Source of the DNA: Trebonia sp035571275
GTDB taxonomy: Bacteria; Actinomycetota; Actinomycetes; Streptosporangiales; Streptosporangiaceae
Length of the DNA: 22,988 nt
Direction of reading: 5' to 3'
NCBI GenBank assembly: GCA_035571275.1
Contig: DATMKQ010000387.1
Span: forward strand, 1 to 22,988
The position numbers and the translations under genes were made by a program. The notes below the pieces were generated by a model. That model was not told the origin of the DNA, ran no database searches, and saw nothing but the letters and a program-made list of their open reading frames with translations. Each line of letters begins with the position of its first letter. Within the stretch, counting starts at the first letter, position 1. Positions 7,288-14,787 of this stretch are shown here, one piece after another.

Positions 7288-7293
7288 GGTGCG

Positions 7294-7299
7294 AACCTA
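7294..7299 (-). promoter_or_regulatory. Probable -10 element of dapD (leaderless)
   Basis: TAGGTT on the minus strand lies 6 nt before the ATG of dapD, the same spacing as at pyrF and the TetR gene. No ribosome-binding site separates them. Confidence 0.45.
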
Positions 7300-7333
7300 C
7301 CGCAGGCCGGTCCGGCCGCCGTGGCCCGCCTGT

Positions 7334-7351
7334 CGTAACCAATTCGTTACG
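7334..7351. promoter_or_regulatory. Inverted repeat between dapD and the S8 operon
   Basis: CGTAAC at 7334-7339 and GTTACG at 7346-7351 form 6-bp arms around a 6-bp AT-rich centre. The 18-bp site lies in the 173-bp divergent region, about 110 bp upstream of the S8 protease start and 47 bp from dapD. It could be an operator for either side; no cognate regulator is identified. Confidence 0.4.
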
Positions 7352-7460
7352 CGAAACGCATATCTGGCGGCGTGCTCGCGGCTCTGGTCTTCTGGCAGCG
7401 GTAGGCCTATGCTCTGCCTGTCGCCGCGGTGCTCGAACTCGACCAGAGGGGGCGTTCCAG

Positions 7461-9275
7461 ATGCCGCAGCTGACCAGGAACTGGTATTTCGCGTCGCGTC
7501 CTGCCCCGGATGACGGCAGGCACCCGGACGACGATGACGCCTCGGCGCCCGGGCTGACCTCGGCACCGTCCGCGCTGCTTCAGCGCCATGGCGCCCGGGT
7601 GCTCGACCCCACTAACGCCGCGACGATCCCGCGCAACCCGGGCTCGGCCGGGAACTGGGCCGCGGTTCCCAGGTCCACGGTGTACCGGGCCAGGACGCTG
7701 CTGATCCCGGCTGACCTGCTGTCGGAGCAGCCCGCGGTGGGCGCGATCAACTCCGCGCTCGCCGCCGTGGGGATGCGGATCGTTCCCCCCGACCTGGAGC
7801 GCCGCCCGGTGCGCGCCGGCGGCCGGGTCGGCGAGGTGCTGCGCCAGCTCCCGCGCGTCGTCGTGCTCGAGCCGACGGCGGAGCCGGGCAAGCCGGTGCT
7901 GCCGGTGACGGTGGACGCGTGGACGGCGCTGCAGGCGCTGCGCGCGGCCGCCGAAGCCGCCGATACCCAGGGCCTCGCCAGGGAGAACCGGCTGACCCCG
8001 GACCAGGTCCGCAGGATCTCGCTGGAGCACCTGCTGGCCGGATCGGCCATCACCGGGGCGCCGTCCACCGAGGGCAACGGCATCTCGGGCAGCCCCTCCA
8101 CCGAGGGCAACGGCCTGACCGGGCCGGGCAGCGTCGACTCCTACACCTACGCCGGCGGCGACACGCGCGCCCCGGTCGCCCTCAGCCTGCCCGCCCCCGC
8201 CCGCAGGCGGCTCGAGGAATGCGGCTCCCGGCGCCCCGTCGTCGCCGTCCTGGACACGGGCGTCCGCGCGCACCCGTGGCTGGACGTGCGGCCGGATCCG
8301 GTCGACAGGTACGCCACCAGGATGCCTGACGGCTTCGTCGCCGTCGACTGGGGCATGCAGAACGCCATCGAGGCGGAGAGCGCGGCCGCGGCCGCGCTAG
8401 GAGACCGTCCCCGCGTGCCCATCGAGGACCCCTGGGACACGCCCGTCTCGGCCGACCCGCTGCTCGGTGAGCTCAACGACGCCTCCGGGCACGGCACGTT
8501 CATCGCCGGGATCGTCCGCCAGGTCGCCCCGGACGCCCAGGTCCTGGCCATCAGGATCATGCACAGCGACGACATCGTCTACGAGGGCGACCTGCTGTGC
8601 GCGCTGGCCCTGCTCGCCGACCGGGTCGCGGTCGCGCAAGCCGGCGGCGAAGCGGACATGGCGGCGATGGTCGACGTGCTCTCGCTGTCGCTGGGTTATT
8701 TCGACGAGTCCGCCGCCGACGTGGCGTACAGCTCCGGGCTCTGGCTGATCATCGAGCTGCTGCTCGAGCTCGGCGTCGCCGTCGTCGCCGCCGCGGGGAA
8801 CTACTCGACCAGCCGCAGGTTCTACCCCGCCGCGTTCTCCCTGCAGCCGTCGCCGGGACCGCTGCCAGTCATCAGCGTCGGCGCGCTCAACCCGAACGGC
8901 TCGAAGGCGATCTTCAGCGACGCCGGCCGCTGGGTGTGGGTGTGGGCGGCCGGTGCCGCGGTCGTCAGCACGTTCCCCGATGACATCAACGGCAGCCGCA
9001 GCCCCGAGATAAGGGTTCGCCCGCACCCGGACAACGCGATGCCGCCGGAGATCCGGCTGCCCGACGACCGCGAGGCGCTCGATCCCGACAACTACAACGG
9101 CGGCTTCGCCGTCTGGAGCGGCACGTCGTTCTCGGCGCCGCTGATCGCCGCGCACATCGCCGCCCAGCTACTGAGACAGTCGGGCGATCCGGGACTCGGG
9201 CTCGACCTCCCTGGGGCGTCCGCGGCGACGGACCGGGCGGCCGCCGCTCTCGCCGGACTTCAGGAGGCCGGCTGA
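7461..9275 (+). CDS. Cytosolic-type S8 (subtilisin-like) serine protease
   Basis: A 604-residue protein with no signal peptide or TM segment, so it is probably intracellular, unlike most subtilases. Residues 1-190 form an N-terminal region of unknown fold. Residues 194-240 are a Gly/Ser-rich linker with PSTEGNG twice (201-207, 212-218). The catalytic domain spans about 255-600 with an intact set: Asp265 (VVAVLDTGVR), His344 (ASGHGTFIAG), oxyanion Asn447 (AAAGNYS) and Ser556 (WSGTSFSAPL). ATG 7461 is preceded by AGAGGGGG with suitable spacing. Its TGA overlaps the sigma factor ATG (TGATG). It heads the four-gene operon ending with a TPR-CHAT protease. I infer a regulated, possibly zymogen-like protease; the substrate is unknown. 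Confidence 0.92.
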   Translation: MPQLTRNWYFASRPAPDDGRHPDDDDASAPGLTSAPSALLQRHGARVLDPTNAATIPRNPGSAGNWAAVPRSTVYRARTLLIPADLLSEQPAVGAINSALAAVGMRIVPPDLERRPVRAGGRVGEVLRQLPRVVVLEPTAEPGKPVLPVTVDAWTALQALRAAAEAADTQGLARENRLTPDQVRRISLEHLLAGSAITGAPSTEGNGISGSPSTEGNGLTGPGSVDSYTYAGGDTRAPVALSLPAPARRRLEECGSRRPVVAVLDTGVRAHPWLDVRPDPVDRYATRMPDGFVAVDWGMQNAIEAESAAAAALGDRPRVPIEDPWDTPVSADPLLGELNDASGHGTFIAGIVRQVAPDAQVLAIRIMHSDDIVYEGDLLCALALLADRVAVAQAGGEADMAAMVDVLSLSLGYFDESAADVAYSSGLWLIIELLLELGVAVVAAAGNYSTSRRFYPAAFSLQPSPGPLPVISVGALNPNGSKAIFSDAGRWVWVWAAGAAVVSTFPDDINGSRSPEIRVRPHPDNAMPPEIRLPDDREALDPDNYNGGFAVWSGTSFSAPLIAAHIAAQLLRQSGDPGLGLDLPGASAATDRAAAALAGLQEAG

Positions 9276-9871
9276 TGCCGGCCGATGACACCAAGCCCGC
9301 GGGCGCGGCAGCCGGGCTTCCCGATCGGCGCGCGCACATCGCGGACCTGGTGGTGGCCGCCAGGGGCGGCGACGACGGTGCCCTCGGGCAGATAGTGACG
9401 GAGCTCAGCCCGATGCTGTGGCATGTCGCGAGGGCGGTCGGCCTCGACGTCGAGGACGCCGAGGATGTCCTGCAAACCGTCTGGACGCGCCTGGTCGCCC
9501 ACCTTGACGGCATTCATGACTCCACGGCGCTCATCGGCTGGCTGGTCGTGACGACCAGACGCGAAGCGTGGCGGGTGCACGCCGTTACCCGCAAGCAATT
9601 GCCGACGGACCAGGAGTGGCTGTCCGAGCTGCCGGATCACGCACCCGGATCCGAAGAGCTGATCATGATGGACGATGAGCGCCGCGCCCTGTGGGAGGCG
9701 ATCGGCAAGCTCTCGCGGCGCTGTCAGGAGCTGCTGCGAATCGTCGCGTTCGTCCCACGCCCCGACTACCAGGCCCTAGCAGCCCAGCTTGGCATGCCCA
9801 CCGGGAGTATTGGCCCAACCCGCGGCAGATGTCTCGCCAAGCTCAGAACTCTGCTCGCGAGCAGACCATGA
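9275..9871 (+). CDS. ECF-like sigma-70 family RNA polymerase sigma factor
   Basis: A 198-residue protein with a region 2 (about residues 28-103: ARGGDDGALGQIVTELSPML, DAEDVLQTVWTRL, and the -10 reading TALIGWLVVTTRREAWR) and a region 4 (about 137-193: LSRRCQELLRIV, then the helix-turn-helix DYQALAAQLGMPTGSIGPTR). Region 3 is absent, as in ECF factors. It is translationally coupled to the S8 gene, with AGGAGG 7 nt before its ATG. No classical zinc-binding anti-sigma gene is adjacent; the following 166-residue protein is a candidate partner by position only. It probably directs transcription of an unknown regulon, perhaps including this operon. Confidence 0.9.
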   Translation: MPADDTKPAGAAAGLPDRRAHIADLVVAARGGDDGALGQIVTELSPMLWHVARAVGLDVEDAEDVLQTVWTRLVAHLDGIHDSTALIGWLVVTTRREAWRVHAVTRKQLPTDQEWLSELPDHAPGSEELIMMDDERRALWEAIGKLSRRCQELLRIVAFVPRPDYQALAAQLGMPTGSIGPTRGRCLAKLRTLLASRP

Positions 9872-9883
9872 CAGGAGCACACG

Positions 9884-10384
9884 ATGAAGTCCCCGGATGC
9901 AGCGTCACAAGAACCGATGGACGACTTCGACCTCGAGATCCTGGACGGCATCCGCGACCTCTTCGAGCGTGCCGATCCCATGCCCCCTGACCTTCCCGAG
10001 CGGATCAGGTTCTCCCTGGCGATGCGCGGCCTGGAAGCCGAGGTGGCCCGCCTCACGGCCGCCGACCAGGATGATCTCGTCGCCGCCCGCGGCGCCGAGC
10101 ACAGCAGGACGATCACCTTTGACAGCGAGAGCCTGACGATCATGATCAGGATCGATTCGAACGACGACGGCACGGTGCGGATCGACGGCTGGCTGGCGCC
10201 GCCGCAGCGCCGCGAGATCGAGATGCAGACCGCGACGGACCCGTGCCGCGTCTCCAGCGATGACCAGGGACGCTTCGCATTCATCAGGGTGCCCCGCGGG
10301 ACGGCCCGGCTGGTCGTCACGGCGGCGGATCGGGCTAACGGCGGGTCAGGCCGGCCGGTGGTGACGCCACCGCTCATCCTCTGA
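9884..10384 (+). CDS. Uncharacterised helical plus beta-sandwich protein
   Basis: A 166-residue protein I cannot assign to a characterised family. Residues 14-62 are acidic and helical (LEILDGIRDLFERADPMPPD, then RIRFSLAMRGLEAEVARL), a pattern I recall in small proteins next to actinobacterial CHAT genes. Residues 75-150 look like a beta-sandwich (TITFDSESLTIMIRIDS, VRIDGWLAPP, DDQGRFAFIRVPRGTARLVV), similar to carboxypeptidase regulatory/transthyretin-like domains. No signal peptide, TM segment or zinc ligands. AGGAG is 7 nt before ATG 9884. It lies 12 nt after the sigma gene and 17 nt before the CHAT gene, so it is part of that operon. It could be an adaptor, an anti-sigma-like factor or a protease substrate. 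Confidence 0.8.
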   Translation: MKSPDAASQEPMDDFDLEILDGIRDLFERADPMPPDLPERIRFSLAMRGLEAEVARLTAADQDDLVAARGAEHSRTITFDSESLTIMIRIDSNDDGTVRIDGWLAPPQRREIEMQTATDPCRVSSDDQGRFAFIRVPRGTARLVVTAADRANGGSGRPVVTPPLIL

Positions 10385-10401
10385 CGAGGGTCAGCTCTGC
10401 T

Positions 10402-13017
10402 GTGCCCACCCCGCCCACCGCGCCCACCGCGCCCACCGCGCCCACCGCTGGCCGAGCCGCACGCCGGGCACGAGCCCTGCATCAGCGCGGCCTGCAGGCG
10501 GGTGCTGCCGGGCGTCCCGCGGCGGCCGCCGGGCACTTGCGCGCCGGGCTGCTGATGCTCGGCTGGGCCGACGACGACGAGAACCAAGGCAACGATGTCC
10601 GCGACCCCGACCGGCCGGTGGCCGCCAGGCTGCTGATCAGCCTGGCCCACCAGGAGGCCGAACAGGGCCGGACCGACTACGGCCTTCGCCTGCTCGACGT
10701 CGCCGAGCCGATGACCGCGGCCGATGACCGCGGGATCTTGCTGTCGCAGCGTGCCCTGCTGCTGATGCGGACCTGGCGGGCCAGCGAGGCGCTGCGGTTC
10801 TTCGACGAAGCCGTGCCGCTGCTCGAGCTGTCGCAGGGGTACGCGGACACCGTGGTGCTGGCCCGGGTGCTGCTGAACCGGGGCGTCCTGCACCTGAACG
10901 TCGGCGCCGTCCGCCGGGCTTACGCGGACTTCGCGCGCTGCCAGCGCATCGCGACCGGCGGTCGGCACGACTCGCTCGCGGCCAAGGCCGCCCACAACCT
11001 CGGCTGCTGCGACATGCTCGCGGGTGACATCCCGGCCGCGCTCAAGCTGTTCAGCGACGCCGAGGAGGGCCTGCGGCTGACCGCGCCGCAATGGCTGCCC
11101 GTGCTCGCGACCGACAAGGCCCGTGCCCTGCTGGCGGTCGGTCTTACCGCCGAGGCGATCACCGAGCTTGGCAGCGCCATCGCCGCGTTCCGCAGGCAGC
11201 GGCTCGATCACGAGCTCGGCCAGGCCGAGCTGGCGCTGGCGCAAGCCGCGCTGGCCGCCCGCAAGCCGGTCCTCGCGCGCCGCTGGGCGGCCGCCGCGCA
11301 TCAGCGTTTCCGCCGTCAGGGCAACGACGCCTGCGCGTACGTCGCGGAGCTCACCCGGCTGCGCTCACAGTTCAGGGCGCCCCGGCGCCGTGTCGGGCCC
11401 ATCGCCGACGAGGCGGCCCTGCTCGCCGGCAAGCTGCGCGGTTGCGGTCTGGGCAACGACGCCGACCTGGCGGAGCTGCTCGCGGCCCGCGCGCTGATCG
11501 CGCGCGGGCGGCCGGCGGAGGCCAGGCAGCGGATCGCGAGCGCCGCGAGCGGCGGCGCCCCGTCGCTTGAGGTCAGCTTGCTGCGCAGGCTCGCCCGGGC
11601 CGAGCTCGCGGAGCTGGAGGGACGGCCGGGCACGATGCTGGCCGAGCTGCGCGCCGGCCTGGCCACCGTCCAGGTCCGCCGCGGCCGGCTGGGCAGCATC
11701 GACCTGCAGACCGCCGCGGGCCTGCTCGGCGCGGACCTGGCCGCGGCCGGGCTGCGCCAGGCGCTGGCCCGCGGGTCCGCGCCGCTGGTCTTCGCCTGGC
11801 TGGAACGGTCCCGGGCGCAGGCGTTCCTCGCCAGGCCGGTCCGCCCGCCCGCGGACCCGCGCGCGGCGGAGATCATCGCCGAACTTCGCCAGCTCGGCTA
11901 CCTGATCCGCAACGCCGAGCTGAACGGCACCCGGGATCCGGCCGCGATCGCCCGGCGCGCCCGGCTGCAGCGCGAAGTGCGGGAGCACAGCTGGCTGACC
12001 GCCGGCCCCGGTGACATGACAAGCGGCGCTACCCTCGCCGAGGTCAGCGCCGCCCTGCAGGCCACCGATCAGGTCCTGGTCAGCATCCTGGCCGCCGACA
12101 ACGTCCTGCACGCGGTCGTGCTGGCAGGCGGGCGGGTCCGGCTCGTCCGGCTGGGAGACTTCGCGGCAGCCGCGGAGGCCACGCTCCGGCTGACCGCCGA
12201 CCTCGACGCGGTGGCCGGACGGCGGCTGCCTCCCCGCCTCGAGGCGGTCATCAGGGAGTCGATCGCCCATCAGATCGACGTGCTGACCGCCGAGATCATC
12301 GCCCCGCTGCGCACCCTGCTCGACGGGGCGCTCGTCATCGTGCCCACCGGCGCGCTGACGAGCATTCCGTGGAACATGCTTCCCGACCTGCGCGGGCGAC
12401 CGGTGACGGTGTGCCCGTCGGCGTCGGCCTGGCTGACCGCGTATCGCCGGAGCCAGCCCGCCCCCGGGCTACCAGCAGGGCCGACGGCAGCGCCGCCGCT
12501 GCTGGTCGCCGGGCCGGACCTCGACCACGCGGCCCCCGAGGTCATCGCGATCGCGTCGATCTATCCGGGCTCGCGGGTGCTGCTCGCGGAGTCGGCGACG
12601 GTGGGCGACACCCTGCGGGGCCTGGACGGCACCCCGCTCGCCCACCTGGCCGCGCACGGGCACGATGACCGGGAGAACTTCCTGTTCTCCCGCATCGACC
12701 TGGCCGACGGCCCGCTGATGGCCTACGACATCCAGCAGCTCGTGACCGCTCCCCGCCAGGTGATCTTGTCCGCCTGCGACGTCGGCCGGTCGGTCGCGCG
12801 GCCCGGCGAGGAGCTGCTGGGGTTCACCGCGGCCCTGCTCTACGTCGGGGCGGCGACGGTGGTCTCCAGCGTCGCCCGGGTGGCCGACGACGCCGCGGTC
12901 GGCATCATGACCGCCTACCACCGGCGGCTCGCGGACGGCGCCGGCCCCGCCCTGGCACTCGCCGAGGCTGGCGCGATCGAGCCGCTGAGCCCGTTTGTGT
13001 GCTTCGGATCCGGGTAG
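10402..13017 (+). CDS. TPR-CHAT protein (caspase-like cysteine protease)
   Basis: An 871-residue protein. A low-complexity PTAPTAPTA start is followed by helical TPR-like repeats over about residues 17-450 (for example VLLNRGVLHLNVGAVRRAYA and AAHNLGCCDMLAGDIPAALK). The C-terminal third, about 560-870, is a CHAT domain of the caspase/separase clan with the dyad intact: His752 in LAHLAAHGHDD and Cys792 in VILSACDVG, then the ALLYVGAATVVSSVARVAD segment. No signal peptide or TM. TPR-CHAT proteins act as sensor-gated proteases in some characterised systems; here the substrate and signal are unknown. GTG 10402 has only a weak upstream GAGGG. It is the last gene of the S8-sigma operon; hairpins follow at 13026. 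Confidence 0.92.
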   Translation: MPTPPTAPTAPTAPTAGRAARRARALHQRGLQAGAAGRPAAAAGHLRAGLLMLGWADDDENQGNDVRDPDRPVAARLLISLAHQEAEQGRTDYGLRLLDVAEPMTAADDRGILLSQRALLLMRTWRASEALRFFDEAVPLLELSQGYADTVVLARVLLNRGVLHLNVGAVRRAYADFARCQRIATGGRHDSLAAKAAHNLGCCDMLAGDIPAALKLFSDAEEGLRLTAPQWLPVLATDKARALLAVGLTAEAITELGSAIAAFRRQRLDHELGQAELALAQAALAARKPVLARRWAAAAHQRFRRQGNDACAYVAELTRLRSQFRAPRRRVGPIADEAALLAGKLRGCGLGNDADLAELLAARALIARGRPAEARQRIASAASGGAPSLEVSLLRRLARAELAELEGRPGTMLAELRAGLATVQVRRGRLGSIDLQTAAGLLGADLAAAGLRQALARGSAPLVFAWLERSRAQAFLARPVRPPADPRAAEIIAELRQLGYLIRNAELNGTRDPAAIARRARLQREVREHSWLTAGPGDMTSGATLAEVSAALQATDQVLVSILAADNVLHAVVLAGGRVRLVRLGDFAAAAEATLRLTADLDAVAGRRLPPRLEAVIRESIAHQIDVLTAEIIAPLRTLLDGALVIVPTGALTSIPWNMLPDLRGRPVTVCPSASAWLTAYRRSQPAPGLPAGPTAAPPLLVAGPDLDHAAPEVIAIASIYPGSRVLLAESATVGDTLRGLDGTPLAHLAAHGHDDRENFLFSRIDLADGPLMAYDIQQLVTAPRQVILSACDVGRSVARPGEELLGFTAALLYVGAATVVSSVARVADDAAVGIMTAYHRRLADGAGPALALAEAGAIEPLSPFVCFGSG
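10405..10449. repeat. 9-bp tandem repeat at the 5' end of the CHAT gene
   Basis: Five consecutive copies of a CCCACCGCG-like unit, varying only at the last base pairs, start right after the GTG start codon and encode a PTA/PTP repeat. The unit keeps the frame, so copy number may vary between strains without inactivating the gene. Confidence 0.85.
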
Positions 13018-13025
13018 CTGGGGCC

Positions 13026-13098
13026 GAGCGCGCGCGCTACGCCCCCGCTCCGCGCGGCGCGCGCGCTCCCCGTACGTCAAGAGCGGCGAAAGCGCCGC
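13026..13098. terminator. Hairpin pair between convergent CHAT and APH genes
   Basis: GAGCGCGCGCGC at 13026-13037 and GCGCGCGCGCTC at 13057-13068 are perfect 12-bp arms around a 19-nt loop. A second hairpin, GCGGCG/CGCCGC with a 4-nt loop, lies at 13083-13098. They fill the 92-bp gap between two convergent genes and have no U-tract, as is usual for high-GC actinomycete terminators. Probably bidirectional. Confidence 0.6.
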
Positions 13099-13109
13099 CA
13101 GATACACCG

Positions 13110-14000
13110 CTAGCCGAGCACGGCCGCCACCGTGCGGCGGCCGACGCCGAGCAGCCGCGGGTTGTCCGCCGAATAGGCGAGGAAGACCAGCGCCAGGTAC
13201 AGCGCCCAGCCTTTGGCGCGCGTCCACAGCGCCTCGTCGCTACCACGCCCCACCGCGTACGCGTCGCGGAACGCCTCATGCCATGCCGCGGGCAGCAGCA
13301 TCCACGCGACCGCCAGGTCCACGGCGGGGTCGCCGGAGGTGATGTCGCCGAAGTCGATCACGCCGCTGATCCGCCCGTCGCGGGTCACGATGTTGGCCGG
13401 GTGCAGGTCGCCGTGCACCCAGACCCCCGGGCCGACGTGCCCGGGCGCCGCCAGCGCGGCGGACCAGACCCGGTCCGCGGCGTCGGCGTCGACCTGCCCA
13501 GACACGAGCCGCATGTTCGCGTCGAAGTTCTCGGCGCGGTCCCGCAGCGGCCTGCCGCGGAACGGGTTGAGCGGGGCGTCCGCCGCGGCGGGAACGTGCA
13601 GGGCGGCGAGAAACCCGCCGAGGGCGGCGGCCGCGGGCCCGGGATCGAGCGTGTCCGTGTCGCAGGCCGGCACCCCCGGGATGTACGGCACGATGCTCCA
13701 GGGCCAGGGGTAGCCGAGGGCGGGAAGCCCCATTCGTTCGGGATAGGGAATTTGAAGTGGCAGCGCGGGGGCGAGCTGGGGCAGCCATCGTTGCTCGTGA
13801 ACCAGGATTTTCGCCCCTAGCTCCCGGCGCGGGACCCGGGCGGCCAGCTCATCGCCCACCCGGAACATCGCGTTGTCCCAGCCGTTGGCCAGGAACGTGA
13901 CCGGCAGGCGCGCGAGGTCGGGGTGCTGGTCAGCGAGCAGCCGGCGGACAAGATCGGCGGAGACGGCAACCTCGGCCGCGGGCATCGGGTTGGCTGGCAT
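13110..14000 (-). CDS. APH-family phosphotransferase (aminoglycoside/choline kinase-like)
   Basis: A 296-residue kinase-fold protein. The catalytic loop is VHGDLHPANIV (His196, Asp198, Asn203) and the metal-binding motif IDFGD has Asp216, followed by SGDPAVDLA typical of the family. The N-lobe contains FLANGWDNAMFRVGDELAAR with ATP-binding character. Family members phosphorylate aminoglycosides, macrolides, homoserine or other small molecules; the substrate cannot be read from this sequence and resistance should not be assumed. The start ATG 14000 is 9 nt after the stop of the upstream membrane protein gene; TAATTT lies 6 nt before the ATG, so it may be either operonic or have its own leaderless promoter. 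Confidence 0.9.
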   Translation of the reverse strand: MPANPMPAAEVAVSADLVRRLLADQHPDLARLPVTFLANGWDNAMFRVGDELAARVPRRELGAKILVHEQRWLPQLAPALPLQIPYPERMGLPALGYPWPWSIVPYIPGVPACDTDTLDPGPAAAALGGFLAALHVPAAADAPLNPFRGRPLRDRAENFDANMRLVSGQVDADAADRVWSAALAAPGHVGPGVWVHGDLHPANIVTRDGRISGVIDFGDITSGDPAVDLAVAWMLLPAAWHEAFRDAYAVGRGSDEALWTRAKGWALYLALVFLAYSADNPRLLGVGRRTVAAVLG

Positions 14001-14006
14001 GCCCCG

Positions 14007-14012
14007 AAATTA
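14007..14012 (-). promoter_or_regulatory. Possible -10 element of the APH gene
   Basis: TAATTT on the minus strand is 6 nt before ATG 14000, matching the geometry seen at pyrF, dapD and the TetR gene. It includes the TAA stop codon of the upstream gene, so the match may be chance. Confidence 0.25.
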
Positions 14013-14630
14013 CCGCGCGGGCAGCATCGTCGTGCCCTTGACGAACCAGGAGATCCCGAACGCGACCACGGCGGTCGCCTCCAGGATGAACAGCACCGGC
14101 CAGTTCGCGTTGACCGCCGTGGGCAGGAAGTTCGAGGCCGCCGCGAGGACGACGCACGCGAAGATCAGGTACCCGCACACCCGGTAGGCGGTGATCTCCA
14201 GCCGCGTCTGCCGGCCCTGAGCGAAGCGCAGCGCCATCAGGCCCAGCGCGGTGAACGTGCTGGCCGCGAAGAACACGTGGCAGTCGCCGAGCACGTTCTG
14301 CGTGGCGGACATGGGGCCGGACGGCTTCGTCGGGCAGAACGCGACACCGATGGCGCACAATCCGGCGATGTTGGTGATCCAACGGTCCCAGTTGTCGTAT
14401 CCGTCGTACGCGATCAGGAACACGCCGAGGGCGCACAGCGCGCCCACGAAGACGTTGCGCATCGGCGTGTAGTAGTACCCGCTCATCGAGTCCGGCCGCG
14501 ACGCGCTCATCACCACGTTGCCGATGATGAGCACGAACGGCAACAGCATGCCGATCCAGCCGACGGTCTTTCTCAGCAGGAGATAAGAGATGACCAATTC
14601 GTTGGTCTGGGTGTTTCTTGGGCGCAGCAC
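14010..14630 (-). CDS. Six-TM integral membrane protein, uncharacterised
   Basis: A 206-residue hydrophobic protein with six predicted membrane helices: around TVGWIGMLLPFVLIIGNVVM, NVFVGALCALGVFLIAYDGY, NIAGLCAIGVAFCP, CHVFFAASTFTALGLMAL, CGYLIFACVVLAAASNFL and VLFILEATAVVAFGISWFV. The loop GYYYTPMRNVFVG followed by IAYDGYDNWDR recalls small membrane proteins of the DUF998/ceramidase-like kind, but I cannot confirm the family. The start is GTG 14630 with GGGGG 5 nt upstream. It may be transcribed together with the APH kinase gene. It is divergent from the purine oxidation operon. No catalytic role can be assigned. Confidence 0.8.
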   Translation of the reverse strand: MLRPRNTQTNELVISYLLLRKTVGWIGMLLPFVLIIGNVVMSASRPDSMSGYYYTPMRNVFVGALCALGVFLIAYDGYDNWDRWITNIAGLCAIGVAFCPTKPSGPMSATQNVLGDCHVFFAASTFTALGLMALRFAQGRQTRLEITAYRVCGYLIFACVVLAAASNFLPTAVNANWPVLFILEATAVVAFGISWFVKGTTMLPAR

Positions 14631-14652
14631 GGTATCCCCCTTTTGGTGCCGG

Positions 14653-14678
14653 ATGGCCCGCGCTAACCGCGCGGCCAT
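14653..14678. promoter_or_regulatory. Imperfect palindrome between divergent promoters
   Basis: ATGGCC+CGCG and CGCG+C+GGCCAT form 10-bp arms with one bulged C around a 5-nt centre. The site lies 23 nt upstream of the membrane protein start and about 110 nt upstream of the purine operon. It is a candidate operator; GC-rich composition makes chance possible. Confidence 0.3.
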
Positions 14679-14787
14679 ACCCCGTTTAGGTGTGGAGAGG
14701 GACGGGCCGGATGCCAGATACACCCTGGTGCGTGCTTGCGTAACCGCGTCATGGCTGCATGATGGGATGATCATGGCGGGGCGCTGA

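Noticed and set aside
9766..11301. Long minus-strand open frame across the sigma, 166-residue and CHAT genes
   Set aside because: Arg/Gln/Gly-rich product without motifs, crossing three well-supported genes; a composition shadow.
13110..14000. Antibiotic resistance gene call for the APH-family protein
   Set aside because: The kinase motifs are clear, but the substrate is not; many actinomycete APH-like proteins are not resistance enzymes.
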